6,012 bases of DNA from JBGPBY01 sp041481485 (GCA_041481485.1 JBGPBY010000459.1:1-6012), one strand, 5' to 3'; positions 1 to 5,285 are shown, counted from the first letter of the stretch. Notes: generated by a model not told the origin, from the letters alone. Numbers and translations: made by a program.

Positions 1-30
1 ATCGCCGCGGCCCTTTCTCAGCTCAACGCT

Positions 31-261
31 CTATTTCAATCTCGATTTGAGGAAGCCCGATGAGTCATCCCTCAAACACAACTTTATTGACAAGAGCCGC
101 CTCAGGAATGGGTTACCGTAGATGGAATTCATCCGGTATTGAAGCTGACCCTTCCGGATTGCCTGGATGATCTCTTCCTGCGTCAGTCCGAACTCCTCCT
201 GCGCGGTCTTATCGCTGAGAGTCTTTCCCTTGCGCTGCCATTCGCCAGTCATGTCTTCCAC
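31..261 (-). CDS. Small helix-turn-helix-like protein with a degraded C-terminus
   Basis: Seventy-six residues from a GTG start. The GTG is preferred because GGGAGG lies 8 nt upstream; an in-frame ATG three codons later (250-252) is the alternative. Residues 13-54, with the pattern KTLSDKTAQEEFGLTQEEI then a short helix and QYRMNSIYGNPFLR, resemble a family of roughly 110-residue hypothetical proteins with an excisionase/MerR-like helix-turn-helix. As I recall them, family members continue after NPFLR as a charged segment (EVEALV-like) and a coiled coil. Here the reading frame instead gives an unrelated tail of about 20 residues (LLSIKLCLRDD...) and stops at TAG. A different minus-strand frame over the same bases reads EAALVNKV, so a deletion with frameshift is likely. 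DNA binding is inferred from the fold-like pattern only. It lies downstream of the 211-residue gene on the same strand, 87 nt away. Confidence 0.6.
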   Translation of the reverse strand: MEDMTGEWQRKGKTLSDKTAQEEFGLTQEEIIQAIRKGQLQYRMNSIYGNPFLRRLLSIKLCLRDDSSGFLKSRLK

Positions 262-269
262 AAACCCAT

Positions 270-275
270 CCTCCC
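270..275 (-). promoter_or_regulatory. Ribosome binding site that decides the GTG start
   Basis: On the minus strand this reads GGGAGG, 8 nt before the GTG at 261. The competing ATG at 252 would be 17 nt away, too far for normal use. Confidence 0.55.
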
Positions 276-348
276 GGGTTCGACGCCGTGTTGTAGAGTC
301 ACCGCACCTTGATTAATCCCGGATTCTTGTGTCCGCTCGGAAAGGCTG

Positions 349-984
349 CTACTTCGCCTGAACGATACGGGAAATCATGCTCGCCCATTGGTGCACGAAT
401 TGGTCCACAAAATTCTGAGGAAAGCCTGGCCGGTTTCTGGAGCCGCCACGCTTGAGACGTTTTCCGCTAGCGTTGCGTTCGCCGAGCCATACCTCGATTG
501 CATGTCCCGCCGCCTCGGCTGGGAATTCAGGAGCCCACTGCAGGACTTCGTCTTTGCTTTCTTGCGCGAACCGGTACAGGCCGAGTACAACGCCCTTGCA
601 CGTCTCCAGAGCTTCCGCCTCGAGATCAAGAGCGGCCTGGCGCTTGATGTCCTCGATAAAAGGTTCGACGGCTGAATCAAGAATCTCCAGAGCCGCCTCG
701 CCCGGTTCGACGTAACCCCATTCATGCCTGCCTGATCGCGCGAACACGTCGTCGATGTCCACCCCTGCCACAGCATCTTCGACCTCGAAAGCCGTGTCCT
801 CGAAAGAGACCTCAGCAAGAACAGCTTTCGCAATCCGCTCGGCCTCATTAGCAAGATCCGTACGTGCTTTCAGCAGCCGGCGCAACACCTCCGCAGCCTC
901 TTCCGGCTTTAAATGCTCCATCAGAATCCGAGAGCTGTTCGACGGCGCCGTCTTGTTCTCTCCACTTCGCATCGTGATAGTCAT
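349..984 (-). CDS. Conserved hypothetical protein, 211 residues, mostly helical
   Basis: I recognise the type of protein but know no function for it. The sequence is rich in Ala, Glu and Leu and looks all-helical and soluble, with no signal peptide or membrane segment. Landmarks are the leading LKPEEAAEVLRRLL (residues 25-38), RHEWGYVEP (86-94), CKGVVLGLYRF (129-139) and DEVLQWAPEFPAEAA (145-159). These recur, as I recall, in uncharacterised bacterial proteins of similar length. The last 40 residues are basic and Gly/Arg/Ser-rich (GKRLKRGGSRNRPG), which could contact nucleic acid; that is speculation. The start is uncertain: ATG at 984 has a weak GAGG almost touching it, ATG at 972 has nothing, and ATG at 921 (MEHLKPEEAA) begins exactly where the conserved part begins. 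It follows the 165-residue gene on the same strand after 103 nt, so the two are probably co-transcribed. Confidence 0.75.
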   Translation of the reverse strand: MTITMRSGENKTAPSNSSRILMEHLKPEEAAEVLRRLLKARTDLANEAERIAKAVLAEVSFEDTAFEVEDAVAGVDIDDVFARSGRHEWGYVEPGEAALEILDSAVEPFIEDIKRQAALDLEAEALETCKGVVLGLYRFAQESKDEVLQWAPEFPAEAAGHAIEVWLGERNASGKRLKRGGSRNRPGFPQNFVDQFVHQWASMISRIVQAK

Positions 985-987
985 GCC

Positions 988-1125
988 TCACTCAACCGGC
1001 AACAACGCCTCTTCCGCGACAGGTGCAAACTGCGCTGAAAGGAAGCCCAATACCGTCAAGCTTCGGATCGTATGCAAGAGTTCGTGTTCACGCAGTGGCG
1101 GTCTGCGTCTTTTCTTCCATTGCAT
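988..1125 (-). CDS. Possible small ORF bridging two hypothetical genes
   Basis: A 45-codon frame starts with ATG (MQWKKRRRPPLREHELLHTI), overlaps the last 38 nt of the 165-residue gene in another frame, and ends in TGA 3 nt before the ATG of the 211-residue gene. It is basic at the N-terminus and has a hydrophobic stretch (LTVLGFLSAQFAPVA). The position would suit translational coupling. However, there is no Shine-Dalgarno sequence, I recognise no relatives, and a frame of this length arises easily by chance in GC-rich DNA. Weak candidate. Confidence 0.18.
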   Translation of the reverse strand: MQWKKRRRPPLREHELLHTIRSLTVLGFLSAQFAPVAEEALLPVE

Positions 1126-1585
1126 CAGTGCTGCAAGTCGTCGAGACGACCGACAGGTGCGGCCCCCTCCCAGTCATAGTCCAGTGATGTGCCATGATGA
1201 ATCTTCGGTTTTCGGCGAAGTACTTTTCCTTGCGCTCAACCATTTGATCAATGATTTTACGGAAATCGGTCGCCGTATCGGCGGGTACCGCTTTGGAAAG
1301 CAGACCGTCAAGAGACTCTTTGCGGAGACCTGCGGGAAGCAGCGTAATATTCCAGGCAATAAGACCAAGCAGGACTACTTTTTGGAATTCTTCGTGGGCA
1401 TCCGCCGACGCTGTATACGGTGCCACGAAGTCCAGCAACAGTTCGGACATCTTCTCCTGCCGGGTCGCATCCCAATTGATATCTGTCTCGGCATCCACAA
1501 CACCGGTCGATATGAGCTTCCTTTTCAGTTCGTGATCTATCCCGTGCTGGCGGTATCTCCACTTTTTATTCGCGCGAGATGACAT
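1088..1585 (-). CDS. Conserved hypothetical protein, 165 residues
   Basis: Function unknown. The start is the ATG at 1583-1585 because AAGGAGG stands just upstream. The frame stays open further upstream (to about 2083), but that extension runs through the neighbouring gene in another frame and is not protein-like. Landmarks are a basic start (MSSRANKKWRYR), a helical centre with VVLLGLIAWNITLLP (residues 70-84), a charged segment IIDQMVERKEKYFAENRRFI (111-130), and a closing strand-like GPHLSVVST (141-149). I recall this arrangement (LIAWN..LLP, then a charged helix, then GPHLSV) in uncharacterised bacterial proteins of about 150 residues. No signal peptide; probably cytosolic. It lies between the LexA-like gene and the 211-residue gene on one strand, and its upstream region carries one copy of a 30-nt repeat shared with the LexA-like gene. 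Confidence 0.75.
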   Translation of the reverse strand: MSSRANKKWRYRQHGIDHELKRKLISTGVVDAETDINWDATRQEKMSELLLDFVAPYTASADAHEEFQKVVLLGLIAWNITLLPAGLRKESLDGLLSKAVPADTATDFRKIIDQMVERKEKYFAENRRFIMAHHWTMTGRGPHLSVVSTTCSTDAMEEKTQTATA

Positions 1586-1588
1586 ATG

Positions 1589-1595
1589 CCTCCTT
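1589..1595 (-). promoter_or_regulatory. Strong Shine-Dalgarno with short spacing
   Basis: Minus strand reads AAGGAGG, with only 3 nt (CAT) before the ATG of the 165-residue gene. The sequence is near-ideal but the spacing is tighter than the usual 5-9 nt. No other start codon lies nearby in the frame, so it still fixes the start. Confidence 0.6.
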
Positions 1596-1628
1596 TTATG
1601 AAGTTGGATTTGAGAAATAGTATCGGGT

Positions 1629-1658
1629 TGGGGAGACAAGTCAGGTCTGCTATATCGC
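1629..1658 (-). repeat. 30-nt direct repeat, copy A, upstream of the 165-residue gene
   Basis: Matches 2119-2148 at 27 of 30 positions. The minus-strand core is GCGATATAGCAGACCTG, then ACTTG, then TCTCCCCA. It lies 44-73 nt before the start codon. It contains a TTGTCT that could serve as a -35 element and a small inverted repeat (CAG-AC-CTG), followed downstream by AT-rich sequence. The two copies fall in different frames relative to the overlapping open frames, so the conservation is at the DNA level rather than the protein level. Confidence 0.65.
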
Positions 1659-1708
1659 CTCAAAATACAACCGCTCAGGAGTTCCGGTAACCTTCCCAAT
1701 AACGCGTT

Positions 1709-1728
1709 GCGTGTCGACAGCGACACAC
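1709..1728 (-). other. Hairpin in the intergenic space before the 165-residue gene
   Basis: GTGTCG and CGACAC pair around a 4-nt loop; on the minus-strand RNA the stem extends to about 8 bp with one G-U pair. No run of U follows, so it is not a standard intrinsic terminator. It sits about 45 nt after the stop of the LexA-like gene and could be a processing or weak attenuation element, or chance. Confidence 0.3.
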
Positions 1729-1770
1729 GAAAGTCCTCAGCTGCTGGCTTCTCGGGCGGTCTGAAGTAGC

Positions 1771-2010
1771 TTACTTGAGGTCCGGCAATTCCTCGAGTGC
1801 GATGCGCAGTCTTATGGATCGTCCCAAACCCGGAGTCCTCTCGATCAGGCCCTTGGACTCCAGAGTGAGCACCATTTGGTGCACCGATGGTGGCGTCACC
1901 GCAAAGTATCGTTCCATGTCCGCCTCCGCCGGCGCGCGACCGTCGACTTTCGTATAGTGATAGATGAAAGACAAGTACTGCCCTTGTTTGTCCGTGAATC
2001 GTGTTGCCAT
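1771..2010 (-). CDS. LexA-type winged-helix DNA-binding protein, no protease domain
   Basis: From the ATG at 2008-2010 this is 79 residues, all of it a LexA-like N-terminal domain. TDKQGQYLSFIYHYTKVDGRAPAEADMERYF (residues 6-36) gives the first helices. The recognition helix region is TPPSVHQMVLTLESKGLIERTPG (39-61), and the wing runs into RSIRLRIALEELP. The S24 autocleavage domain with its Ser-Lys dyad, present in true LexA, is absent, so it cannot be an SOS repressor that cleaves itself. Stand-alone proteins of this pattern are known in cyanobacteria and other phyla. The start is uncertain: ATG at 2079 (24 codons when counted to the next ATG, less conserved in look) would place the upstream 30-nt repeat 40-69 nt before the start, as in the next gene; ATG at 2010 begins the conserved domain. 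Neither has a clear Shine-Dalgarno. Likely a small regulator, perhaps of itself and the downstream 165-residue gene. Confidence 0.8.
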   Translation of the reverse strand: MATRFTDKQGQYLSFIYHYTKVDGRAPAEADMERYFAVTPPSVHQMVLTLESKGLIERTPGLGRSIRLRIALEELPDLK

Positions 2011-2118
2011 CGTCGTTGCCGATTGTACGTGACTTCTTGCGGAAATAGAGAGCGCTTCGCGCGAGAGCACCGGATTCATGCAACGGCGCCTGATGCGAAT
2101 CCGATTATTTAATAGGTC

Positions 2119-2148
2119 TGGGGAGTCAAGGCAGGTCTGCAATATCGC
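2119..2148 (-). repeat. 30-nt direct repeat, copy B, upstream of the LexA-like gene
   Basis: Partner of 1629-1658, offset exactly 490 bp. The minus-strand core is GCGATATTGCAGACCTG, then CCTTG, then ACTCCCCA. It holds a better -35-like hexamer (TTGACT, 2124-2129), and the inverted repeat is GCAG-AC-CTGC. AT-rich sequence (TATTAAATAAT) follows, but no -10 hexamer sits at the usual 16-18 nt, so promoter function is unproven. Confidence 0.65.
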
Positions 2149-2199
2149 TTTCAAAGAGCGCTTTAGTCTTTTTGGGCCGGGCAGCCGGCGAGGAATTGC

Positions 2200-2622
2200 T
2201 CAGCCCTGAGATTGGCGATAGTAGAGGACTTGTTTCATCTCTTCAAACGCGAGCAAGTACTTCGGGAAAATGATGTCGCGGCCAAGAATATTTCGAGGCA
2301 GATTTGCAAATCCGATCTGGCATCCAAAACGGTTTCGACCCTCCTACACAATCTCCAAGTCGAGATCAACCAGATAAACCGTGAGCGGTCCGCCGCCAGT
2401 TTGGATCGTGATGGACTGAAACGTGTTGAGATCGCCAATCCCCAGACTTTCCGCAAATTCTGACCTAAATATCGTTCTGGTACTTCCCGTATCCAGCAGT
2501 GCTGGGAAACGCGGAGTACTATTGGCGTTGGAGTGGAGGATCACCTCGAACACAGGCGCCGGAGCGAAGAATCCTGGCGCACGCCGATATCGCAGTTGGC
2601 CATCGAAAGTTACTGTGATCAA
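2200..2622 (-). pseudogene. Retropepsin-like aspartic protease interrupted by an in-frame TAG
   Basis: The frame starts at a TTG (2620-2622), 7 nt after the stop of the DUF5678-like gene, which suggests translational coupling; there is no ATG or clear Shine-Dalgarno. FPALLDTGSTRTIF (residues 39-52) holds the catalytic Asp of the DTGS motif typical of single-domain retropepsin-like proteases that act as dimers. The frame meets TAG at 2344-2346 (codon 93), after VDLDLEIV. Without any frame change it goes on as EGRNRFGCQIGFANLPRNILGRDII and ends at TGA (2200-2202). ILGRD matches the second conserved hydrophobic-hydrophobic-Gly motif of retropepsins (compare IIGRN in HIV protease). The full 140-codon length fits the family; the 92-residue product would lack part of the fold. 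A nonsense mutation is the simplest reading; UAG readthrough or a base error are alternatives. Confidence 0.75.
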
Positions 2623-2629
2623 TGCCGCG

Positions 2630-2834
2630 TCAGGCCAGAATGAAATCGCGTTCAGAGGTATTGGGAACGTAATGGACGAAGCAGTCTTTCAGACCGCGCT
2701 TCTGAATTTCCGCATCGATTTCGCGATAATCGCGCGAGTGTTTCAACAATTGATCGCCGTGCAGCGACAGCCATTCGCCCGAAAATTCAGAGAGTTCTTC
2801 AAAGCGTCTCTCGAGCGTGTCTAGTTCTGTTCAT
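2630..2834 (-). pseudogene. DUF5678-like small protein, frameshifted next to its start codon
   Basis: A minus-strand frame ending in TGA at 2630-2632 reads ELDTLERRFEELSEFSGEW, then LSLHGDQLLKHSRDYREIDA, then EIQKRGLKDCFVHYVP. This is the pattern of DUF5678-type proteins (a leading helix, then GEWhALxGDxhhxxGxDhxEh, then a strand). Small proteins of this kind often precede a retropepsin-like gene, as here. The frame has no usable start: a TGA stands two codons before ELD. The ATG at 2832-2834 followed by AAC would give MNELDTLERR if one A were removed, so a one-base insertion around 2826-2829 is the likely lesion. A weak GGGA lies 6 nt before that ATG. Function of the family is unknown; the pairing with a protease-like gene suggests a joint role, or a toxin-antitoxin-like pair, which is speculation. 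Confidence 0.65.
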
Positions 2835-3628
2835 TCGAAATCCCACGTCTCGCTAACGGCACGTATACATTACGTCCCAATGTACCGAACGCGATGATGC
2901 CAACAGGCACATCCATCACCGTGTCGAACAAGGATATTGAAGGAATACAGGTCCCAATCTCCGTAATGGTCACAGTCCAGGGAAAAGTCCGCGTCGAAAA
3001 CGGCGGACCGCTCCCGCCGTTTCTGATTCTCCTGCGTCCTGTGGAAAATGCTCCAGTACGTTCGACGGTGTTTGGGATCGATTCAGCTCCGCGCGCATCG
3101 GTTCAGAGCGACGGGAGCTTCATGCTAACGTATCCCGAGGGACAATACCGTGCGGATATTTTGAATCTTCCGGCAGGATATTCGGTTCGCTCCTTCACTG
3201 CCGGGACTTTGGACCTCGTCAAGAATGTTCTGACGTTGTCGCGCGCGGCCATCCCGAGTCTCGAACTGGTTGTGGCTGCACCCTCAGATCCCGCACTGGC
3301 CTGGGGAAGAGTCAGCGGAAAACTTATCGGTGCGGTACCAGTGGCGCCCGATCCATCGGACCGTAGCCTTATACGCCCGGAAAACTCCCAACGATTTGGA
3401 GGGGAATTGCGATTCATGACCGGTAAGGAGCGTATCGTGCTTCTCACGATGCGATCGACCGGACATTACGAAACCGAAATCAAACCGGATGGATCCTTTG
3501 AATTTCCGACAGTGCTTCCGGGCGAATACTTCCTTCGCCTGGTTCCCGTGTCTCCGGACCTTCAGCCAGAAAGAATCACCGTAAAGGCGGGGGACAACAT
3601 CGAACTGCAGCCCATCATCAAGCCATAG
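2825..3628 (+). CDS. Carboxypeptidase-regulatory-like (beta-sandwich) surface protein, 5'-truncated
   Basis: The frame opens after a TAG at 2822-2824 and runs to TAG at 3626-3628. The first ATG is at 2894 (244 residues), but protein-like sequence begins well before it, with SFEIPRLANGTYTLRP typical of carboxypeptidase-regulatory-like beta-sandwich domains. There is no Shine-Dalgarno before the ATG and no signal peptide, although such proteins are normally exported. Counting from the ATG: VTVQGKVRVENGGPLPP (residues 27-42) starts one domain, closed by DGSFMLTYPEGQYRADI (73-89). A second has HYETEIKPDGSFEFPTVLPGEYFLRLVP (191-218) and ends with KAGDNIELQPI. The fragment is the C-terminal part of a longer secreted or outer-surface protein, of the kind abundant in Acidobacteriota. 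Its 5' side is lost at a joint beside the DUF5678-like gene. Probably a non-functional remnant. Confidence 0.7.
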   Translation, partial: FCSFEIPRLANGTYTLRPNVPNAMMPTGTSITVSNKDIEGIQVPISVMVTVQGKVRVENGGPLPPFLILLRPVENAPVRSTVFGIDSAPRASVQSDGSFMLTYPEGQYRADILNLPAGYSVRSFTAGTLDLVKNVLTLSRAAIPSLELVVAAPSDPALAWGRVSGKLIGAVPVAPDPSDRSLIRPENSQRFGGELRFMTGKERIVLLTMRSTGHYETEIKPDGSFEFPTVLPGEYFLRLVPVSPDLQPERITVKAGDNIELQPIIKP

Positions 3629-3664
3629 GCGGTGGGATCCGTGGTTTGGGGTGAACCGGCGGGG

Positions 3665-3694
3665 TCAGTCGCTCTTTCTTTCAATGGCGCTCAT
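3665..3694 (-). pseudogene. Nine-codon stub directly after PadR, possible start of a lost partner gene
   Basis: An ATG lies 3 nt after the stop (TAA, 3698-3700) that PadR would use if its frameshift were repaired. It encodes MSAIERKSD and then stops. Tight coupling after PadR is what one sees for the ABC-type permeases that PadR genes precede in Acidobacteriota, whose N-termini, as I recall, often begin MSxIERxYR. The rest is missing, and the plus-strand fragment ending at 3628 lies immediately beyond. Very short, so this is a suggestion only. Confidence 0.25.
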
Positions 3695-4040
3695 GAGTTA
3701 CGCCATCCTCGCCACGCGTTTGGATTTCGCATGACGCGGCATCTTTTCCATCCGGGTCGTCTCGGCGGAGAGGAACCTTGCCGCCCAGCTTCGAGAGCCG
3801 GTAGTAGCGGCGGCGCTGATCGTCGAGTTCCGCATCCGGGCGAAGAGAGGATTCCGTAATCATGCCCGAACTGAGCAACCGCTTAATGGACGTATATAGC
3901 GTTCCGGGACCGAGCCGAACCGAGCCTTCGGTCAACTCCTCCACATGCAGCATGATGGCGTAGCCGTGGCCTTCGTCATCCGCCAGCGCCAGCAGAATGT
4001 GAAAATCCGCGTGATTGAGTGGAAGATATTCCTCGTACAT
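3681..4040 (-). CDS. PadR family transcriptional regulator, C-terminus frameshifted
   Basis: The start is ATG at 4038-4040, with GGGAGG and a 7-nt spacer upstream; the frame is open further but the extension is not conserved-looking. The PadR winged helix is complete: NHADFHILLALADDEGHGYAIM (residues 9-30), the recognition region GPGTLYTSIKRLLSSGMI (44-61), and the wing DDQRRRYYRLSKLG (73-86). After GGKV (residue 89) the frame gives PLRRDDPDGKD... up to 119 residues, unlike the family. The next frame instead reads LSAETTRMEKMPRHAKSKRV and ends ARMA-TAA at 3698, which is the expected dimerisation tail. An extra base in the CC at 3772-3773 explains the break; the repaired length would be 113 residues. 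DNA binding may survive but dimerisation is doubtful. PadR proteins usually repress themselves and a neighbouring transport or stress gene. It lies 59 nt downstream of the flavin oxidoreductase gene on the same strand. Confidence 0.85.
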   Translation of the reverse strand: MYEEYLPLNHADFHILLALADDEGHGYAIMLHVEELTEGSVRLGPGTLYTSIKRLLSSGMITESSLRPDAELDDQRRRYYRLSKLGGKVPLRRDDPDGKDAASCEIQTRGEDGVTHERH

Positions 4041-4060
4041 GAGCCCGCCTCCCTGTCTAC

Positions 4061-4073
4061 ATCGAAGTTCGAT
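4061..4073. promoter_or_regulatory. Perfect inverted repeat in front of padR, candidate operator
   Basis: ATCGAAGTTCGAT: 6-bp arms around one central base, 21-33 nt before the PadR start codon. The position suits autorepression. A close second site lies 22 bp away (4083-4095). Confidence 0.45.
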
Positions 4074-4082
4074 ACATATTCC

Positions 4083-4095
4083 ATCGATATTCGAC
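4083..4095. promoter_or_regulatory. Second operator-like site in front of padR
   Basis: ATCGATATTCGAC matches the perfect site at 4061-4073 at 10 of 13 positions. The 22-bp offset is about two helical turns, so two dimers could bind on one face of the DNA. Confidence 0.4.
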
Positions 4096-4097
4096 AC

Positions 4098-4103
4098 AGT
4101 CAA
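4098..4103 (-). promoter_or_regulatory. Candidate -35 element for padR
   Basis: Minus strand TTGACT, overlapping the stop codon of the flavin oxidoreductase gene. The AT-rich stretch GGAATATGTA follows at 16-19 nt and could hold a poor -10. Both operator-like sites would lie between or over these elements, as expected for repression. Confidence 0.35.
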
Positions 4104-5083
4104 TCGTTTGCCAGTGCGGAGAAGATTTCGTAGGAGCGAAGACGCGCCGCATGATCGTAGATTGCCGAAGCGATCATCAATTCATCAGCGGCGGTCTCCT
4201 CGATGAATCGATGGATGCGGGCGCGAACCGTTTCTGCGGATCCAACAAACGAGCACGCCAGCATTGCCGATGCCTGGAACTTTTCCGCCGCAGACCAGTA
4301 CGATTCTATATCGTCGATTGGAGGCCGTAATTTGCCGCGCGTCCCGCGAACGATGTTCGTAAACGCCTGCTGTGGGGACGTGAAGAGACGGCGCGCTTCC
4401 GCATCATTATCAGCAACGATGCCGGTTACTCCGATCATCAGGTATGGCCGATCGCATTGCGGCGAAGGTTTGAACTGCGTGCGATAGATTTCAATCGCCT
4501 CCGTCAGGTGGGCGGGCGCGAAATGCGCCGCGAAGGCGTAGGGCAGTCCATATGCCGCAGCCAGCTGCGCCCCAAAGAGACTCGATCCCAGTATCCAGAT
4601 CGGAACCTTCGTGCCGGCGCCGGGTACAGCCTGCACCGCCTGCCCCGGTTGAACGTCTCCGAGAAGCGACTGCAGTTCGCGAACATCCTGCGGAAATCGT
4701 TCCGCACTTTCGAAATCCCGGCGAAGGGCCTTGAGCGTCCGGCCGTCGGTACCGGGTGCGCGGCCGAGTCCGAGATCGATGCGGCCGGGAAAGAGCGATT
4801 CGAGAGTGCCGAACTGTTCGGCAATCACCAGCGGTGCATGATTGGGAAGCATGATGCCGCCGGAGCCGACGCGGATCGAATGCGTCCCACCCGCAATATG
4901 ACCAATCACGACGGACGTCGCCGCACTGGCGATACCGATCATATTGTGATGTTCGGCCAGCCAGAAGCGTCGGTACCCCCATCGCTCCACGTGTTGCGCC
5001 AGATCCAGCGAGTTGCGCAGCGCATCGGCCGGCGTAGAGCCTTCCGTGATGAATGCAAGATCGAGAACGGAGAACGGAACCAT
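4100..5083 (-). CDS. LLM class flavin-dependent oxidoreductase (luciferase-like monooxygenase)
   Basis: Complete 327-residue protein of the bacterial luciferase superfamily. It is closest in pattern to the 'luciferase family oxidoreductase, group 1' proteins such as E. coli YhbW. It begins VPFSVLDLAFITEG as those proteins do. Family landmarks are RRFWLAEHHN (residues 38-47), the strand-loop IRVGSGGIMLPNHAP (70-84), FPGRIDLGLGRAPGTD (98-113) and PIWILGSS; these build the TIM-barrel that binds reduced FMN. Members oxidise an organic substrate with FMNH2 and O2; the substrate here is unknown. No signal peptide, so cytosolic. An in-frame TAA four codons upstream limits the start; GGAG touches the ATG with no spacer, so translation initiation may be weak or the transcript leaderless. 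PadR lies 59 nt downstream and may regulate it or be co-transcribed. Confidence 0.92.
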   Translation of the reverse strand: MVPFSVLDLAFITEGSTPADALRNSLDLAQHVERWGYRRFWLAEHHNMIGIASAATSVVIGHIAGGTHSIRVGSGGIMLPNHAPLVIAEQFGTLESLFPGRIDLGLGRAPGTDGRTLKALRRDFESAERFPQDVRELQSLLGDVQPGQAVQAVPGAGTKVPIWILGSSLFGAQLAAAYGLPYAFAAHFAPAHLTEAIEIYRTQFKPSPQCDRPYLMIGVTGIVADNDAEARRLFTSPQQAFTNIVRGTRGKLRPPIDDIESYWSAAEKFQASAMLACSFVGSAETVRARIHRFIEETAADELMIASAIYDHAARLRSYEIFSALAND

Positions 5084-5207
5084 CTCCGTATATTAATTGG
5101 CCGCGGATACCCGAGCTACCTCAGATATCGAACGCATTCCGGCTCGGACTCTCCGCGCCAGGCTTTCCGTTCGCTCCAGTCCACACCGCGACTGGCTGCC
5201 TATGCGT

Positions 5208-5221
5208 ATCGACCGGTCGAT
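5208..5221. other. Perfect 14-bp palindrome in the gap between the oxidoreductase and the secreted-protein pseudogene
   Basis: ATCGACCGGTCGAT has full dyad symmetry. It lies in a stretch (5084-5285) with no gene I can support, about 125 nt upstream of the oxidoreductase start and 65 nt before the pseudogene's ATG. It could be a regulator site for either of these divergent genes, or chance in GC-rich DNA. Confidence 0.3.
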
Positions 5222-5285
5222 CGAATGCAGGTATGAATTCTTCTACGAAAGTTCTTCCTATAGAGTTGTACTTAAGAGACGAAAC

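Noticed and set aside
755..1582. Open plus-strand frame of 275 codons
   Set aside because: It lies opposite the 211- and 165-residue genes, its composition (Ser/Arg/Ala-rich) is that of an antisense shadow, and it has no ribosome site.
1586..2083. Long upstream extension of the 165-residue protein frame on the minus strand
   Set aside because: It crosses the LexA-like gene in another frame, has no protein-like pattern, and the strong AAGGAGG fixes the start at 1585.
2176..2189. GCCGG-GCAG-CCGGC hairpin as a terminator for the retropepsin gene
   Set aside because: On the minus strand it is followed by A residues rather than T; the T run lies on the wrong side for either direction.
2423..2824. 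Plus-strand open frame of 133 codons
   Set aside because: The minus strand encodes recognisable DUF5678-like and retropepsin sequence over the same bases.
4457..5236. Plus-strand frame of 259 codons
   Set aside because: Lies opposite the flavin oxidoreductase gene; Arg-rich shadow composition.
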